Below are positions 25,664 to 34,411 of a stretch of DNA of 64,000 bases, in pieces (position 1 is the stretch's first letter; each line of letters begins with the position of its first letter). The DNA is from Nitrospinaceae bacterium. Lineage in GTDB: Bacteria; Nitrospinota; Nitrospinia; Nitrospinales; Nitrospinaceae. A program made the position numbers and the translations under genes. The DNA lies in NCBI GenBank assembly GCA_028278405.1, contig JANQEK010000022.1:118548-182547 (forward strand), read 5' to 3'. Under the pieces are notes generated by a model. That model searched no databases and was not told the DNA's origin. It worked only from the letters and a program-made list of their open reading frames with translations.

Positions 25664-26872
25664 ATGAAATTTTTTCTCCATAACTTTTTGACATCCAAAT
25701 TGAAGCGCCCGTTGCAAGCGCTGATTTTGGTTTTGTTTTTGGGACTGTTAATGCCCACTGTATCACTGGCTTATGTAGGGCTTTGTTGCGCACACTGCGG
25801 CGGCAACATGCCTTTGAACATACCGGGGGGCGGCATCCCGGAACCGAAGGAATTTCGCTTCAAGCTCAGCCAGATGATCATGTCGATGGGTCCTTTACGG
25901 GAGGGCACCAATAATTTGTCCGAGGGATCTCTCCTGGGAAACCCCATCACGCAGCCGGGAACCTTTGCCGTGGTCCCCTCGGCCATGCAGATGTACATGA
26001 CCATGATCGGCGGCGCCTATTCGTTTACGGATAACTTTGCGGTGATGGCCATGACCAGTTTCCGGCTCAACCGCATGCAAATGGAATTCAACCGTGGGTT
26101 ACCCCCTCTGGCGGCCACCGGAGTTCCAGGCTTTACCATGGAGTCACGGGGATTCGGGGACATCAAGATTCTTGGGAAATACCGCTTGTACAGTGATGAC
26201 AACCTGGCTCCCAAAACCCAGGTTTCCACTCTGTTTGGTGTTTCTATTCCCACTGGGAACATCGACAAAAAGTTCAGAAACAATCCGGTGACCTTGCCCA
26301 CTCCTGCAAACGGAACGATTCTGCCGTTCAAAATGCAGTTGGGTAGCGGTACGTTTGATCCCATCTTCGGTCTACTTTACCAGGGATCAACCGATCCGTT
26401 CTGGTACGGAGCCAATGCCACGTACACAGCTCGGGTTTACGATAACAACCGGGGTTATCAACAAGGGGACGAATTCCGCCTGGATTTTTACGGCATGTAT
26501 CAGTTCCATGAAAAATCTTTGGTTCATCTGCAGTTAAACGGTTCCTGGGAGGACCGCTACAGCGATGAACCGGATGCAGGCCGGTTGGGACAGGGTCATT
26601 TCCTGAACAATCCCAATAACCCCTTTATCAGTCCCGTTTTCGATCCGGCCAATTACGGCGGAAGGAAAGTGAGTGTGACTGCCGGTCTTCAATGGCAACC
26701 GTTTCCTTTGAATATCATCGAACTGAACGGCTCGGTACCCTTTTACCAGGACCTTCGCGGACCCCAGTTGAAGGAGGACTTTCGAGTCATGCTGAGCTGG
26801 TACATCGAAATCCCGACATCTGGTAGTCGACGTTACACGGGTACGCAACCACCGAAGGAGTTAGGATTTTAA
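25664..26872 (+). CDS. Outer-membrane beta-barrel, transporter type, with N-terminal Cys cluster
   Basis: 402 residues with signal peptide (about 1-36, ending SLAY). Immediately after it lies CCAHCGGNMP, a small Cys/His cluster that could bind metal. The remainder (KEFRFKLSQMIMSMGPLREGTNNL, then alternating strands to a polar C-terminus) is a barrel of the MetA-pathway-like transporter type. Met-rich strands (MQMYMTMIGG, NRMQMEF) fit copper or silver handling. Its stop codon shares a base with the next start (TAATG). Function in copper export or sensing is inference. Confidence 0.65.
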   Translation: MKFFLHNFLTSKLKRPLQALILVLFLGLLMPTVSLAYVGLCCAHCGGNMPLNIPGGGIPEPKEFRFKLSQMIMSMGPLREGTNNLSEGSLLGNPITQPGTFAVVPSAMQMYMTMIGGAYSFTDNFAVMAMTSFRLNRMQMEFNRGLPPLAATGVPGFTMESRGFGDIKILGKYRLYSDDNLAPKTQVSTLFGVSIPTGNIDKKFRNNPVTLPTPANGTILPFKMQLGSGTFDPIFGLLYQGSTDPFWYGANATYTARVYDNNRGYQQGDEFRLDFYGMYQFHEKSLVHLQLNGSWEDRYSDEPDAGRLGQGHFLNNPNNPFISPVFDPANYGGRKVSVTAGLQWQPFPLNIIELNGSVPFYQDLRGPQLKEDFRVMLSWYIEIPTSGSRRYTGTQPPKELGF

Positions 26873-27171
26873 TGTTTCAAGGATTTAAATTGACTTTCTT
26901 ATGGGTATTGATCCTGACAGTTGCAGCGGTGGGATTGTGGAGCTGCGGCGCAGGATCTCTGCCCGAAGAAGGATCGCCGGACGTGGCTTTGTTTCGAAAC
27001 AAATGTACGGTGTGCCACAGTTGGCCGCATCCCGGGCGGCACAGCGTGCATGAATGGAACCATTATCTGAATTTGATGGAAACCCACATGAAAAACCGGG
27101 GACTGACGTTCGAGTCTGAAGACAAGGAAACCATCAGGGCGTATCTCCATAGAAATGCCCGAAAGGATTGA
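26872..27171 (+). CDS. Monohaem cytochrome c lipoprotein
   Basis: 99 residues. The lipobox GLWSC places the lipid on Cys25; one CxxCH site follows at C45-H49 (KCTVCHSWPHP). The His-rich region after it and METHM near residue 66 could supply the sixth ligand. It is coupled by one base to the barrel gene upstream and lies just before a TlpA-type gene. Small lipid-anchored monohaem cytochromes pass electrons in the periplasm. Confidence 0.78.
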   Translation: MFQGFKLTFLWVLILTVAAVGLWSCGAGSLPEEGSPDVALFRNKCTVCHSWPHPGRHSVHEWNHYLNLMETHMKNRGLTFESEDKETIRAYLHRNARKD

Positions 27172-27173
27172 AT

Positions 27174-27713
27174 ATGAATACCAATATCCGGAAATACCTG
27201 TCTGCATTGTTTTTGTTTTGTGCGGTGAATGCGATTCCTCTAGCCGCATCGGCAGATTTGTTCGAGCAATTCGGTGTGTCGCGTCCCCGCACTTCGAAAC
27301 CGGCGCCTGACTTCGCCCTCAAGGACGTCAATGGTCAAACCATCAGCTTGTCACAATTGAAGGGGAAACCCATTCTGCTCAACTTCTGGGCCACCTGGTG
27401 CGGTGCCTGCAAAGAAGAAATGCCTTCCATGCAAAGGCTTCACGAGGCCGCAAAAAACAATGGAGGGTTTCATGTGATCGCCATATCGATTGACCGCTCG
27501 AACTTCAAAAAGGTGGACCAGTATGTGAAGACTCTGAATCTCAAGTTTCCTGTCTTGCTCGACCCCGATCGAACCGTCAGGAAATCGTATTTCATTCGCG
27601 GCCTGCCGACAAGTTATCTCATCGATGCCGAAGGAAAACTCCGGGGCTTTGTCTCGGGAGCACGCAATTGGGACAGCCCGGGGTCTGTCGAGCTGATGAA
27701 ATCTCTCAATTGA
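27174..27713 (+). CDS. TlpA/ResA-type thiol-disulfide oxidoreductase
   Basis: 179 residues from the ATG at 27174 (AAAGGA site upstream). A signal peptide (to about residue 26) is followed by a thioredoxin fold with WATWCGACKEEMP as the active site, then cis-Pro region RGLPTSYLIDAEG. Proteins of this type reduce or isomerise disulfides in the periplasm, commonly for cytochrome c or copper-centre assembly. It is the last of the four-gene operon with the His-rich protein, barrel and cytochrome lipoprotein. Confidence 0.88.
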   Translation: MNTNIRKYLSALFLFCAVNAIPLAASADLFEQFGVSRPRTSKPAPDFALKDVNGQTISLSQLKGKPILLNFWATWCGACKEEMPSMQRLHEAAKNNGGFHVIAISIDRSNFKKVDQYVKTLNLKFPVLLDPDRTVRKSYFIRGLPTSYLIDAEGKLRGFVSGARNWDSPGSVELMKSLN

Positions 27714-27747
27714 GGATATTCACCGCCAGGCAGAAAACCTTCATGCA

Positions 27748-28548
27748 ATGCAAACAATCGGCTTGAACACCAAACCCTGGAAGAGAACCCGATACACCGG
27801 TTCGATTCGGCTTCTCATTTTTCTAAGTTTTCTTATCGCCCTTCCCTGTTCCGCATTTTCCCAATCTCCGCACCCTCTTCTTGAAAAACTGGACTCTCAC
27901 TATTATTACCCGTCGCAATTGGGCCTGAAAAAACTCTCTGTCAAAGTGAAGTGGTTGCAGAAAGATTTGGCTTCTTCCCAGCTCAATTTCATTTCTCATC
28001 CGGAGGTTTCCTTTTTCTGGGACATCAACTCGGGAATACGAAGATTCCAGATCGACCCCCGTCTTAGAGGATTAACCGACTCGCGAAGAGAAGAAATCGA
28101 AAGTTTTTTCCTGAATTACCGGGAAGTTATCCTTCCCCGGAGCCTGAACCAAATGCTTTCCGGATTTAAGTTCAATGGGATCCAAAAATTCCCTTCCCAG
28201 ACTATTGCCGAATTCCAATCTCCCCGGAGCCAGGATGAGACTCAAAAATACATTCTGAATATCGATTCAAAGCACGGCAGAATATCCAAACTCAACATTG
28301 AAAGAAGAAACCCTCCGTACAAAGTCGTTTCTTACTTCAAATATTCCAAAAAAGAGGGCAAATGGCTGGTTTCTGAAACTCTCGCCCAGTTTGATCTGGG
28401 AAGAGATTCCTATTCTGAGACAACAAGCTATACTTATCGAAAAATTGACGGATTCTGGCTCCCTACAAAAATCAATCAAATTTTGAAGAAAGGTCGGGAA
28501 GTTGTGCACTTCTACAGCTTCCTGATCAGTGATTTTCAAATCAACTAG
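27748..28548 (+). CDS. Secreted protein of unknown function
   Basis: 266 residues with a signal peptide (about 18-40, ending CSAFSQ). The mature part has alternating beta-strands towards the C-terminus (VVSYFKYSKKEGKWLVSETLAQFD, YSETTSYTYRKIDGFWLPTKIN), a pattern reminiscent of LolA-like or outer-membrane lipoprotein-sorting folds, but no clear motif supports that. It follows the TlpA gene by 34 bases and may be in the same operon. Confidence 0.6.
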   Translation: MQTIGLNTKPWKRTRYTGSIRLLIFLSFLIALPCSAFSQSPHPLLEKLDSHYYYPSQLGLKKLSVKVKWLQKDLASSQLNFISHPEVSFFWDINSGIRRFQIDPRLRGLTDSRREEIESFFLNYREVILPRSLNQMLSGFKFNGIQKFPSQTIAEFQSPRSQDETQKYILNIDSKHGRISKLNIERRNPPYKVVSYFKYSKKEGKWLVSETLAQFDLGRDSYSETTSYTYRKIDGFWLPTKINQILKKGREVVHFYSFLISDFQIN

Positions 28549-28683
28549 CAACATCCCTTCTGAATAACCCGCTTCTCTCCCGCACGGGATTTCTGCAGGA
28601 AATTCAAATCAAACAAGCTTCGAATTTATTTCCGCACTTTATCGTTCGCTATAATACAATGGCAGATAACGGAGTAGAGAATC

Positions 28684-30000
28684 ATGACCAAAACAAAAAT
28701 AATCATCATGGGAGCGGCAGGACGCGATTTCCACAACTTCAATGTGGCGTTCCGTAACAATCCGCAATACGAGGTGGTAGCTTTCACCGCCACGCAAATA
28801 CCGGGCATCAGTGACAAAATGTATCCTGCCAGTTTGTCCGGTGACCTCTACCCCAACGGCATCCCCATTCACCCGGAAGAGGAATTGGTCGATTTGATCA
28901 GCAGGCACCAGGTCAACCGGGTGATATTTGCCTACAGCGATGTGACACATGAAACAGTCATGCACAAGGCCTCTGCGGTCCTTGCGACAGGAGCGGATTT
29001 CTGGCTGATGGGTCCCGACAGCACCATGCTGAAGTCCTCGAAACCTGTCGTCTCCGTTTGCGCTACACGCACCGGATGCGGAAAATCCCAGACCACGCGC
29101 AAGGTCATGCAAATTTTAAAAACCGCCGGGAAACGAGTCGTCGCGATCCGCCACGCGATGCCTTACGGCAACCTCGCCAGACAGAAAGCGCAACGGTTTG
29201 CCGCATTGGAGGATTTCAAAAAGCATGACTGTACCATTGAAGAAATGGAGGAATATGAACCTTATATCGCCATGGGTGGAATCGTGTACGCTGGAGTCGA
29301 CTACGAAGCCATTCTGCGAGAAGCGGAACAGGAGGCAGAGATCATTCTTTGGGATGGTGGCAATAACGATATTCCTTTTTATGCTTCCGATCTGGAAATC
29401 GTTGTGACCGATCCCCACCGGGCCGGGCACGAAACGCGGTACCATCCCGGCGAAGTCAACCTGCGTCGTGCTCAGGTGGTTATCATCAACAAAATGGACA
29501 CGGCCGAGGTTTCCGAAATTGATAAACTCCGCCACACCATTGCCAGCACCAACCCGAAAGCGACGGTCGTCGAAGCAGCGTCTCCGATCACCGTCGAAAA
29601 AAAGGAAAAAATTCAAGGAAAACGGGTTCTCGTAATCGAAGACGGCCCTACGTTGACACACGGGGAAATGCCTTACGGCGCGGGGACCATCGCCGCCCGA
29701 CAACTCGGTGCCAGCGAAATCATCGACCCTCGCCCGTGGGCCGTCGGATCGATCAAGGACACTTTTGAAAAATACCCCAATGTCGGCCCGTTGTTGCCGG
29801 CGATGGGTTACGGTCCGGAACAAATACGCGAGTTGGAGGCCACCCTCAACGCAGTCGATTGCGACCTGGTGATCATCGGCACACCTATCGATTTGAACCG
29901 CGTGGTCAAAATACAGAAACCTACGGTGCGGGTTACTTATGAACTGCAGGAAATCGGCACCCCCAACCTGCAAACAATCCTAACTCCTTTTTTGGCATAG
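28684..30000 (+). CDS. cpgS: Cyclic 2,3-diphosphoglycerate synthetase-like GTPase
   Basis: 438 residues. The N-terminal Rossmann-like part (MGAAGRDFHNFNVAFR) is followed by a P-loop domain with SVCATRTGCGKSQTTRKV (about 121-138), then LWDGGNNDIPFY and VVIINKMD, a nucleotide-specificity element. This arrangement matches proteins annotated as cyclic 2,3-diphosphoglycerate synthetase, known best from methanogens, where the product is an osmolyte and thermoprotectant. The next gene, 3 bases on, is carbamate kinase; the pair occurs together in several bacteria. Whether the bacterial protein makes cDPG is not known to me. Confidence 0.78.
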   Translation: MTKTKIIIMGAAGRDFHNFNVAFRNNPQYEVVAFTATQIPGISDKMYPASLSGDLYPNGIPIHPEEELVDLISRHQVNRVIFAYSDVTHETVMHKASAVLATGADFWLMGPDSTMLKSSKPVVSVCATRTGCGKSQTTRKVMQILKTAGKRVVAIRHAMPYGNLARQKAQRFAALEDFKKHDCTIEEMEEYEPYIAMGGIVYAGVDYEAILREAEQEAEIILWDGGNNDIPFYASDLEIVVTDPHRAGHETRYHPGEVNLRRAQVVIINKMDTAEVSEIDKLRHTIASTNPKATVVEAASPITVEKKEKIQGKRVLVIEDGPTLTHGEMPYGAGTIAARQLGASEIIDPRPWAVGSIKDTFEKYPNVGPLLPAMGYGPEQIRELEATLNAVDCDLVIIGTPIDLNRVVKIQKPTVRVTYELQEIGTPNLQTILTPFLA

Positions 30001-30003
30001 CCC

Positions 30004-30972
30004 TTGAGCACTCCTTCCGGAAAACCCAGTTTGTTGATCGCATTCGGCGGCAACGCTCTGAATGTCCCCGGCGACCACAGGCCTATCCAGAAAGAGGAAT
30101 TCCTGGTGGCACGCCGAAGTATGGAACAATTGATTCCCCTTTTGAAGGAAGGATACGAAACCATTGTTCTCACCCACGGTAACGGACCGCAAGTCGGGCA
30201 GATTTTTCTCCAGCAGGAGCTAACGGCACACGAGTTCCCCCGTCAGATCACGCTCGACGTGTGCGTTGCAGACAGCCAGGGCCGCATCGGCTACATTCTG
30301 CAAAATGTATTCGACAACGTGTGCAAGCGACATGGCATCAACAAAAAATCATTTTCTGTGATTACACAAGTCGTGGTAAACCCCGACGATCCCGGTTTTC
30401 AAAACCCGACCAAACCGATAGGCGTGTTTTACGAAGAAGACGAAGCCGTCCGTTTACAAAAAGAACGAGGTTGGATTATGAAGGAAGATGCCGGACGCGG
30501 ATGGCGACGCGTGATACCCTCCCCACAACCGCTGGAGATCGTCGAGGAAGGTATTTTTAACGACTTGCTGGACCAGGGACTCATAGCTATAGGCGCCGGG
30601 GGAGGAGGAATCCCGGTGTTCCGCAACGCTCGTGGAGAGCTGGAGGGCATTGAAGCGGTGATCGACAAGGACCGGACCAGCGCGTTGCTGGCTTCCAGGG
30701 TCGGCATCGACACTTTAGTGATCCTGACGCAGGTCGATCATGTTTACCTGAATTTCAATCAACCGGACCAAACGCCCATCGAAACCGCAACGGTCTCCGA
30801 AATGGCAACCTGGCTGAACAAAAATCATTTTTCCGAAGGCAGCATGAAACCCAAGGTGGAAGCCGCCCTTTATTTTCTCAAGCAGGGCGGAAAAAAAACC
30901 ATCATCGCACACTTGAACCAGTTGGCCGACGCGGTAGCCGGGCGGGCAGGCACGCACATCCTTCCCGGTTGA
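30004..30972 (+). CDS. arcC: Carbamate kinase
   Basis: 322 residues from a TTG start just after the upstream stop; no ATG fits better. Family motifs are visible: LIAFGGNAL at the start, VLTHGNGPQVGQI, AIGAGGGGIPV, and EAVIDKDRTSALLAS. Carbamate kinase converts carbamoyl phosphate and ADP to carbamate and ATP, or the reverse. No arginine deiminase genes are nearby, so it probably does not serve the classic ADI pathway here. It is tightly linked to the cDPG-synthetase-like gene. Confidence 0.92.
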   Translation: MSTPSGKPSLLIAFGGNALNVPGDHRPIQKEEFLVARRSMEQLIPLLKEGYETIVLTHGNGPQVGQIFLQQELTAHEFPRQITLDVCVADSQGRIGYILQNVFDNVCKRHGINKKSFSVITQVVVNPDDPGFQNPTKPIGVFYEEDEAVRLQKERGWIMKEDAGRGWRRVIPSPQPLEIVEEGIFNDLLDQGLIAIGAGGGGIPVFRNARGELEGIEAVIDKDRTSALLASRVGIDTLVILTQVDHVYLNFNQPDQTPIETATVSEMATWLNKNHFSEGSMKPKVEAALYFLKQGGKKTIIAHLNQLADAVAGRAGTHILPG

Positions 30973-31060
30973 GACTTTAAAACCCTTTCCCCTTACCGGA
31001 TTACAGTGTATAAATCATAGGAAAAATTTTGACTGGATTGTTCCCGACAGGAGTGAACCC

Positions 31061-31429
31061 ATGATTTTTTTATGGATAGGCATCGGAGGATTCATTGGCG
31101 CGATTCTCCGGTACTGGATCAGCGGCTGGATACAGGCGGGAGCTGTGACTTTCCCTATCGGCACGCTGGCGGTCAATTTCATCGGCAGTTTTTTTCTGGC
31201 GCTGGTGATGTTTCTGTCAGAGTTCAAAGGATACTTCAACGAAGAAACCCGTATTTTCCTGTCCATTGGTTTGCTGGGATCTTTCACAACGATGTCGACC
31301 TTCAGTTATGAATCGTTCAAGCTGCTGGAACAGCAGGAACACTTATTGTTCAGCGTCAATATCATTGGTTCGGTTGTCCTCACCCTGATAGCTATTTATC
31401 TCGGGAAAATCATTACTTTGAATTTATAG
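31061..31429 (+). CDS. crcB: Fluoride channel CrcB/Fluc
   Basis: 122 residues, four membrane helices. Fluc motifs GGFIGAILRYWISG, NFIGSFFLAL and LLGSFTTMSTFSYE (with the pore Phe/Thr/Ser residues) are present. These dual-topology channels expel fluoride. The gene is followed 10 bases later by a DUF190 gene, a frequent partner. No fluoride riboswitch consensus is visible in the 88 bp upstream. Confidence 0.93.
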   Translation: MIFLWIGIGGFIGAILRYWISGWIQAGAVTFPIGTLAVNFIGSFFLALVMFLSEFKGYFNEETRIFLSIGLLGSFTTMSTFSYESFKLLEQQEHLLFSVNIIGSVVLTLIAIYLGKIITLNL

Positions 31430-31439
31430 CGAGTCGATC

Positions 31440-31787
31440 ATGAAAAAAGAAAGCGACGCCATTTTGTTACGGATTTTTATTGGAGAGTCCACCACATACG
31501 AAGGGAAACATCTCTACAAATATCTGGTGGAATTTTTCAAAAAAGAGGGTTTGGCGGGCGCAACCGTTTTGAGAGGTATTGACGGTTTCGGGAAGTCGAG
31601 CCACGCCCACACCACATCCATACTGAGGCTGTCGACTGACCTTCCTATCGTAGTGGAGGTGGCAGACACGCAGGCCAAGATCGACGCCATCAAACCCAAA
31701 TTGGACGCAATTGTCACTGAAGGGCTGATCACTGAGGAGAAAGTAAAGATTATCCTCTACGAGGGAAACGACAAACCCCCTTCTTAA
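31440..31787 (+). CDS. DUF190 (UPF0166) protein, CrcB partner
   Basis: 115 residues with the DUF190 pattern: LLRIFIGESTTYEGKHLYKYLVEFFKKEGLAGATVLRGIDGFG, then SILRLSTDLPIVVEVAD. It is a small soluble ferredoxin-like-fold protein related to PII-type regulators and often encoded beside crcB, where it is thought to modulate fluoride export. Its stop codon overlaps the stop of the convergent porin gene (TTAA). Confidence 0.88.
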   Translation: MKKESDAILLRIFIGESTTYEGKHLYKYLVEFFKKEGLAGATVLRGIDGFGKSSHAHTTSILRLSTDLPIVVEVADTQAKIDAIKPKLDAIVTEGLITEEKVKIILYEGNDKPPS

Positions 31788-33229
31788 AAACGATAAGTCG
31801 CCATGGTGCCGAGGTAAATGATGTCATTGCCGGGTGGTGTTTCCCGGAGGAAGGGTCCGGCGTCAAAGAAAACAAAAATCCCTTTGATATCGAGGTGACG
31901 ATCCACCTGCCATTTGAGTTCCACTTCCGGTTGTGTCCCGACATAGCGGGCCCGGCTCGTCTGCCCTGTTCTCAACAAACCGTTGGCGATGGAATAAATG
32001 CCGTCGTCCAAGCTGTCCCGCCAGATGAATTCGGTGCTGAGCGTCAAGAACCAGTGTTTGTTGAACTGGATGTTGAGTTTGGGATGCAGGTCGCGCTGGT
32101 TGATCAACCCCGTCGCGGCCAATTGGCTGATGTGCTTACCCTTCGGAAAAAATGGATTGAAGGCATTGAGATCGGCATTGTTCGGATCGTCGTCCCCGCT
32201 GTAGATATCGGCCCGCAAACTGAACCGGATTTTGGAATCAGCGCCCAGGCGCCAGGTATACCCCGTGTCGGAGACAATGGCATAAGCACTGATTGTCGAG
32301 TCTCCAAAGCTTCCAAACTGGAACATTAACTCGAAATTGTAGTCGAGCGCTCCGTGCTTTCCGAAAAGCCGGGTACCGATACTGTGCCGGACTTCGTTAG
32401 CGGTTCCCTGGTCGAACCGGGCCTGTTCGCGGTTAAGACCGATGTAATAGAGGTCTACTTTTTGCGGGAAAAACCAGGTTACGTCCGTCACCGAATACAG
32501 CCCCCAAAAAGAATTTTCATTTCCAGAATTATTATCAAAGTAGTCGCGATCGATTTGAACCAGTCTTCCAGCAAACCCGGTGAACTTCGTGCGTCCCGCT
32601 TCCGCCATGATTTGCACGGCATCGTGACTGAGGCGTAGATTAGGCCGTTCCCGGTAATTGATAAACCGCCGGGAACCAAAAATGAATTCCTGCCGTCCAA
32701 CCCGCATTTTAAAATTGGAATTTTTTAAAGCCTGCGGAGAAAAGTCCACGAATAGTTGATGGATATCCAGCCGATCTTCATCCACTCCGCGTGGCCCTCC
32801 GGAACGTCCGGTCTCGATCCCGCTCTGAATCTGCGAGAACACACGGAACCGGTCTCCCACATGGAGATCGGCATGCAGCAAATAACGCTGCAGATACCAG
32901 CCGTTGTTATCCTCAACCGTTGCTCCCCAGTTTTCATTACGAATACTTTCATAGTGTTGGCGGGTTTCGCCTCCAAACGACAGGTAAACCGTTCCGGTTT
33001 CATCAAGTGGAATATATTTGAGTTGGTCCCAGAAATCGGTGCGTTGAGCAGGATCCTTCAAATAACGGTAGTCTTCGAGATAACGGGAAGAATCATAGGG
33101 TGGGGGGGAGACAATTTCTCCAGCAAACGCAGGCCGTCCCGGCAAAAGAAAAGCGCTCCCCAGGAATAGAACGGCGCCCAGGCAGAGTGATCTGAAGATT
33201 TGAAACCAGTTCATAAACCAGTAGAGCAT
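31784..33229 (-). CDS. Alginate-export-type outer-membrane porin
   Basis: The open frame extends further upstream, but a signal peptide begins only at the ATGs at 33229 or 33214 (MNWFQIFRSLCLGAVLFLGSAFLLPGRPAFA); I list the longer of the two. The mature ~450 residues form alternating barrel strands with features of the alginate export family: YLSFGGETRQHYESI, RVGRQEFIFGSRRFINYRE, SHDAVQI, and the terminal strand YLGTMATYRF. AlgE-like porins are selective for anionic polysaccharides or sugars, but the family is broad. No alginate genes are nearby. Confidence 0.82.
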   Translation of the reverse strand: MLYWFMNWFQIFRSLCLGAVLFLGSAFLLPGRPAFAGEIVSPPPYDSSRYLEDYRYLKDPAQRTDFWDQLKYIPLDETGTVYLSFGGETRQHYESIRNENWGATVEDNNGWYLQRYLLHADLHVGDRFRVFSQIQSGIETGRSGGPRGVDEDRLDIHQLFVDFSPQALKNSNFKMRVGRQEFIFGSRRFINYRERPNLRLSHDAVQIMAEAGRTKFTGFAGRLVQIDRDYFDNNSGNENSFWGLYSVTDVTWFFPQKVDLYYIGLNREQARFDQGTANEVRHSIGTRLFGKHGALDYNFELMFQFGSFGDSTISAYAIVSDTGYTWRLGADSKIRFSLRADIYSGDDDPNNADLNAFNPFFPKGKHISQLAATGLINQRDLHPKLNIQFNKHWFLTLSTEFIWRDSLDDGIYSIANGLLRTGQTSRARYVGTQPEVELKWQVDRHLDIKGIFVFFDAGPFLRETPPGNDIIYLGTMATYRF

Positions 33230-33308
33230 TCGCGAATTGTTTAAAAACCTCCGGGTCACACCAAAGGGCCCGCCGGTTGCCCGGTTATATTTGCAGAGGA
33301 TGTCTCTT

Positions 33309-33515
33309 TCAATTGAGCATGGCATCATCCGGGTTAACAGGCATATCTCCAATCGTGAAGACCATTGTTTCCTTCGATTCACGTACCTGAATTCCCTTGT
33401 TATGCCGAACTTCGTACATTTTTTGAAATACTTCAGAATCCAGACTGCAGGACCCTCCGTTTTCTTCGATCAAAACCATAAACGCAACGAGCAGTTTTTC
33501 AATATGTGGGTCCAT
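33309..33515 (-). CDS. Small protein of unknown function
   Basis: 68 residues, acidic N-terminal half with a helix (IEKLLVAFMVLIEENGG) and a beta-like end (ETMVFTIGDMP). It starts 17 bases after the end of the membrane metalloprotease-like gene and shares its strand, so it is probably its operon partner. The ribosome site is weak. No family is recognised. Confidence 0.5.
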   Translation of the reverse strand: MDPHIEKLLVAFMVLIEENGGSCSLDSEVFQKMYEVRHNKGIQVRESKETMVFTIGDMPVNPDDAMLN

Positions 33516-33532
33516 TTTTTATCCAATCCGTT

Positions 33533-34201
33533 TCAAGTGTTTTTGCTGCATAACCACCGCCAGCTTAACCAGATCCACGTGGCAAACATTCCCAGCCAAC
33601 CGAGGGTTTGAGTGGTTCCTGCAATCACAGTTGTTTTATCCAGCACGTTCCAAATGGTGAACAGGTTTCTCCAGTCATGCGCTTCACTTCCCAAACCGCC
33701 GATCAACGGCAAAAGAAGAACCTGGGCGTCAGCCATATACACGGCCACGTCTAAAAAGTTTTCAAAAAACCAGAATGCGCCTACCGCACACCCGATCGTA
33801 TCGCGTTGCCGCCAGAAGGCTGTAGTCACGATGAGGGGAATCAACAACTGGCCAAGAGTTCCCCCCAGGATGCTCATGGTCCGCCCGAAAAAACTGAATG
33901 CCGGGTGGCCGAACTCATGGAAGACCAAGTTTACCCTATGCAACCCTCTCATCCAAAAGGAATGATGCCCCAACAAATCCGTTTTCAGCAAATACATCAA
34001 GTACGCAAAGCACACGGAGGTCACCGCCAGTGCCCAAAAAGGGACGGGTTTCCAGGGATGAGATGCCGGTTCCACCGCCCTCGCCCAGAGCTGGGTCAGA
34101 AAACCGGGTTCGGACTCCTCTTCCTGCAAAACCGGGGTTCTTTCAGGTTTCCGATAACTTCTAAAAGGTTTTTTCTTACCTTTGTTCGAGATTAATGGCA
34201 T
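33533..34201 (-). CDS. Integral membrane protein with HEFGH zinc motif (M50-like)
   Basis: 222 residues. A cytosolic basic N-terminus precedes about five membrane helices (about 53-72, 100-125, 133-155, 160-170, 195-217). H95-E96-F97-G98-H99 is an HExxH zinc-protease motif at the start of a hydrophobic segment, as in site-2-type proteases; a candidate third ligand lies in ENFLDVAVYMAD. The overall length is near the minimum for such enzymes. No PDZ domain is present. Intramembrane proteolysis is inferred from the motif; the protein may instead be a non-catalytic relative. Confidence 0.6.
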   Translation of the reverse strand: MPLISNKGKKKPFRSYRKPERTPVLQEEESEPGFLTQLWARAVEPASHPWKPVPFWALAVTSVCFAYLMYLLKTDLLGHHSFWMRGLHRVNLVFHEFGHPAFSFFGRTMSILGGTLGQLLIPLIVTTAFWRQRDTIGCAVGAFWFFENFLDVAVYMADAQVLLLPLIGGLGSEAHDWRNLFTIWNVLDKTTVIAGTTQTLGWLGMFATWIWLSWRWLCSKNT

Positions 34202-34411
34202 AACGATGTCGCTTCATCTGGATTGACCAAGGGTCTTCCAACCCGCATCAAAAGATCTCAAAAATACTCTTTCTTCTATGGTAAGCAAGGGTTTCAAACG
34301 ATCCAAGTAAAAATGTTTAACCCGGCTGGAGATATGGTACACTTGCCAGAATCTTGATCGGGATAGCTCAAAGCAAGGCGATTTTTCAACCTTTTAATTC
34401 GGAATAAAACC

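Noticed and set aside
28639..29973. Long antisense open frames opposite the cDPG synthetase gene
   Set aside because: They are mirror frames of a well-supported gene, caused by its codon use.
30973..31060. Fluoride riboswitch before crcB
   Set aside because: The consensus core (GGNGAUGG and the CUGAUG-type segment) is absent from the 88-bp gap.
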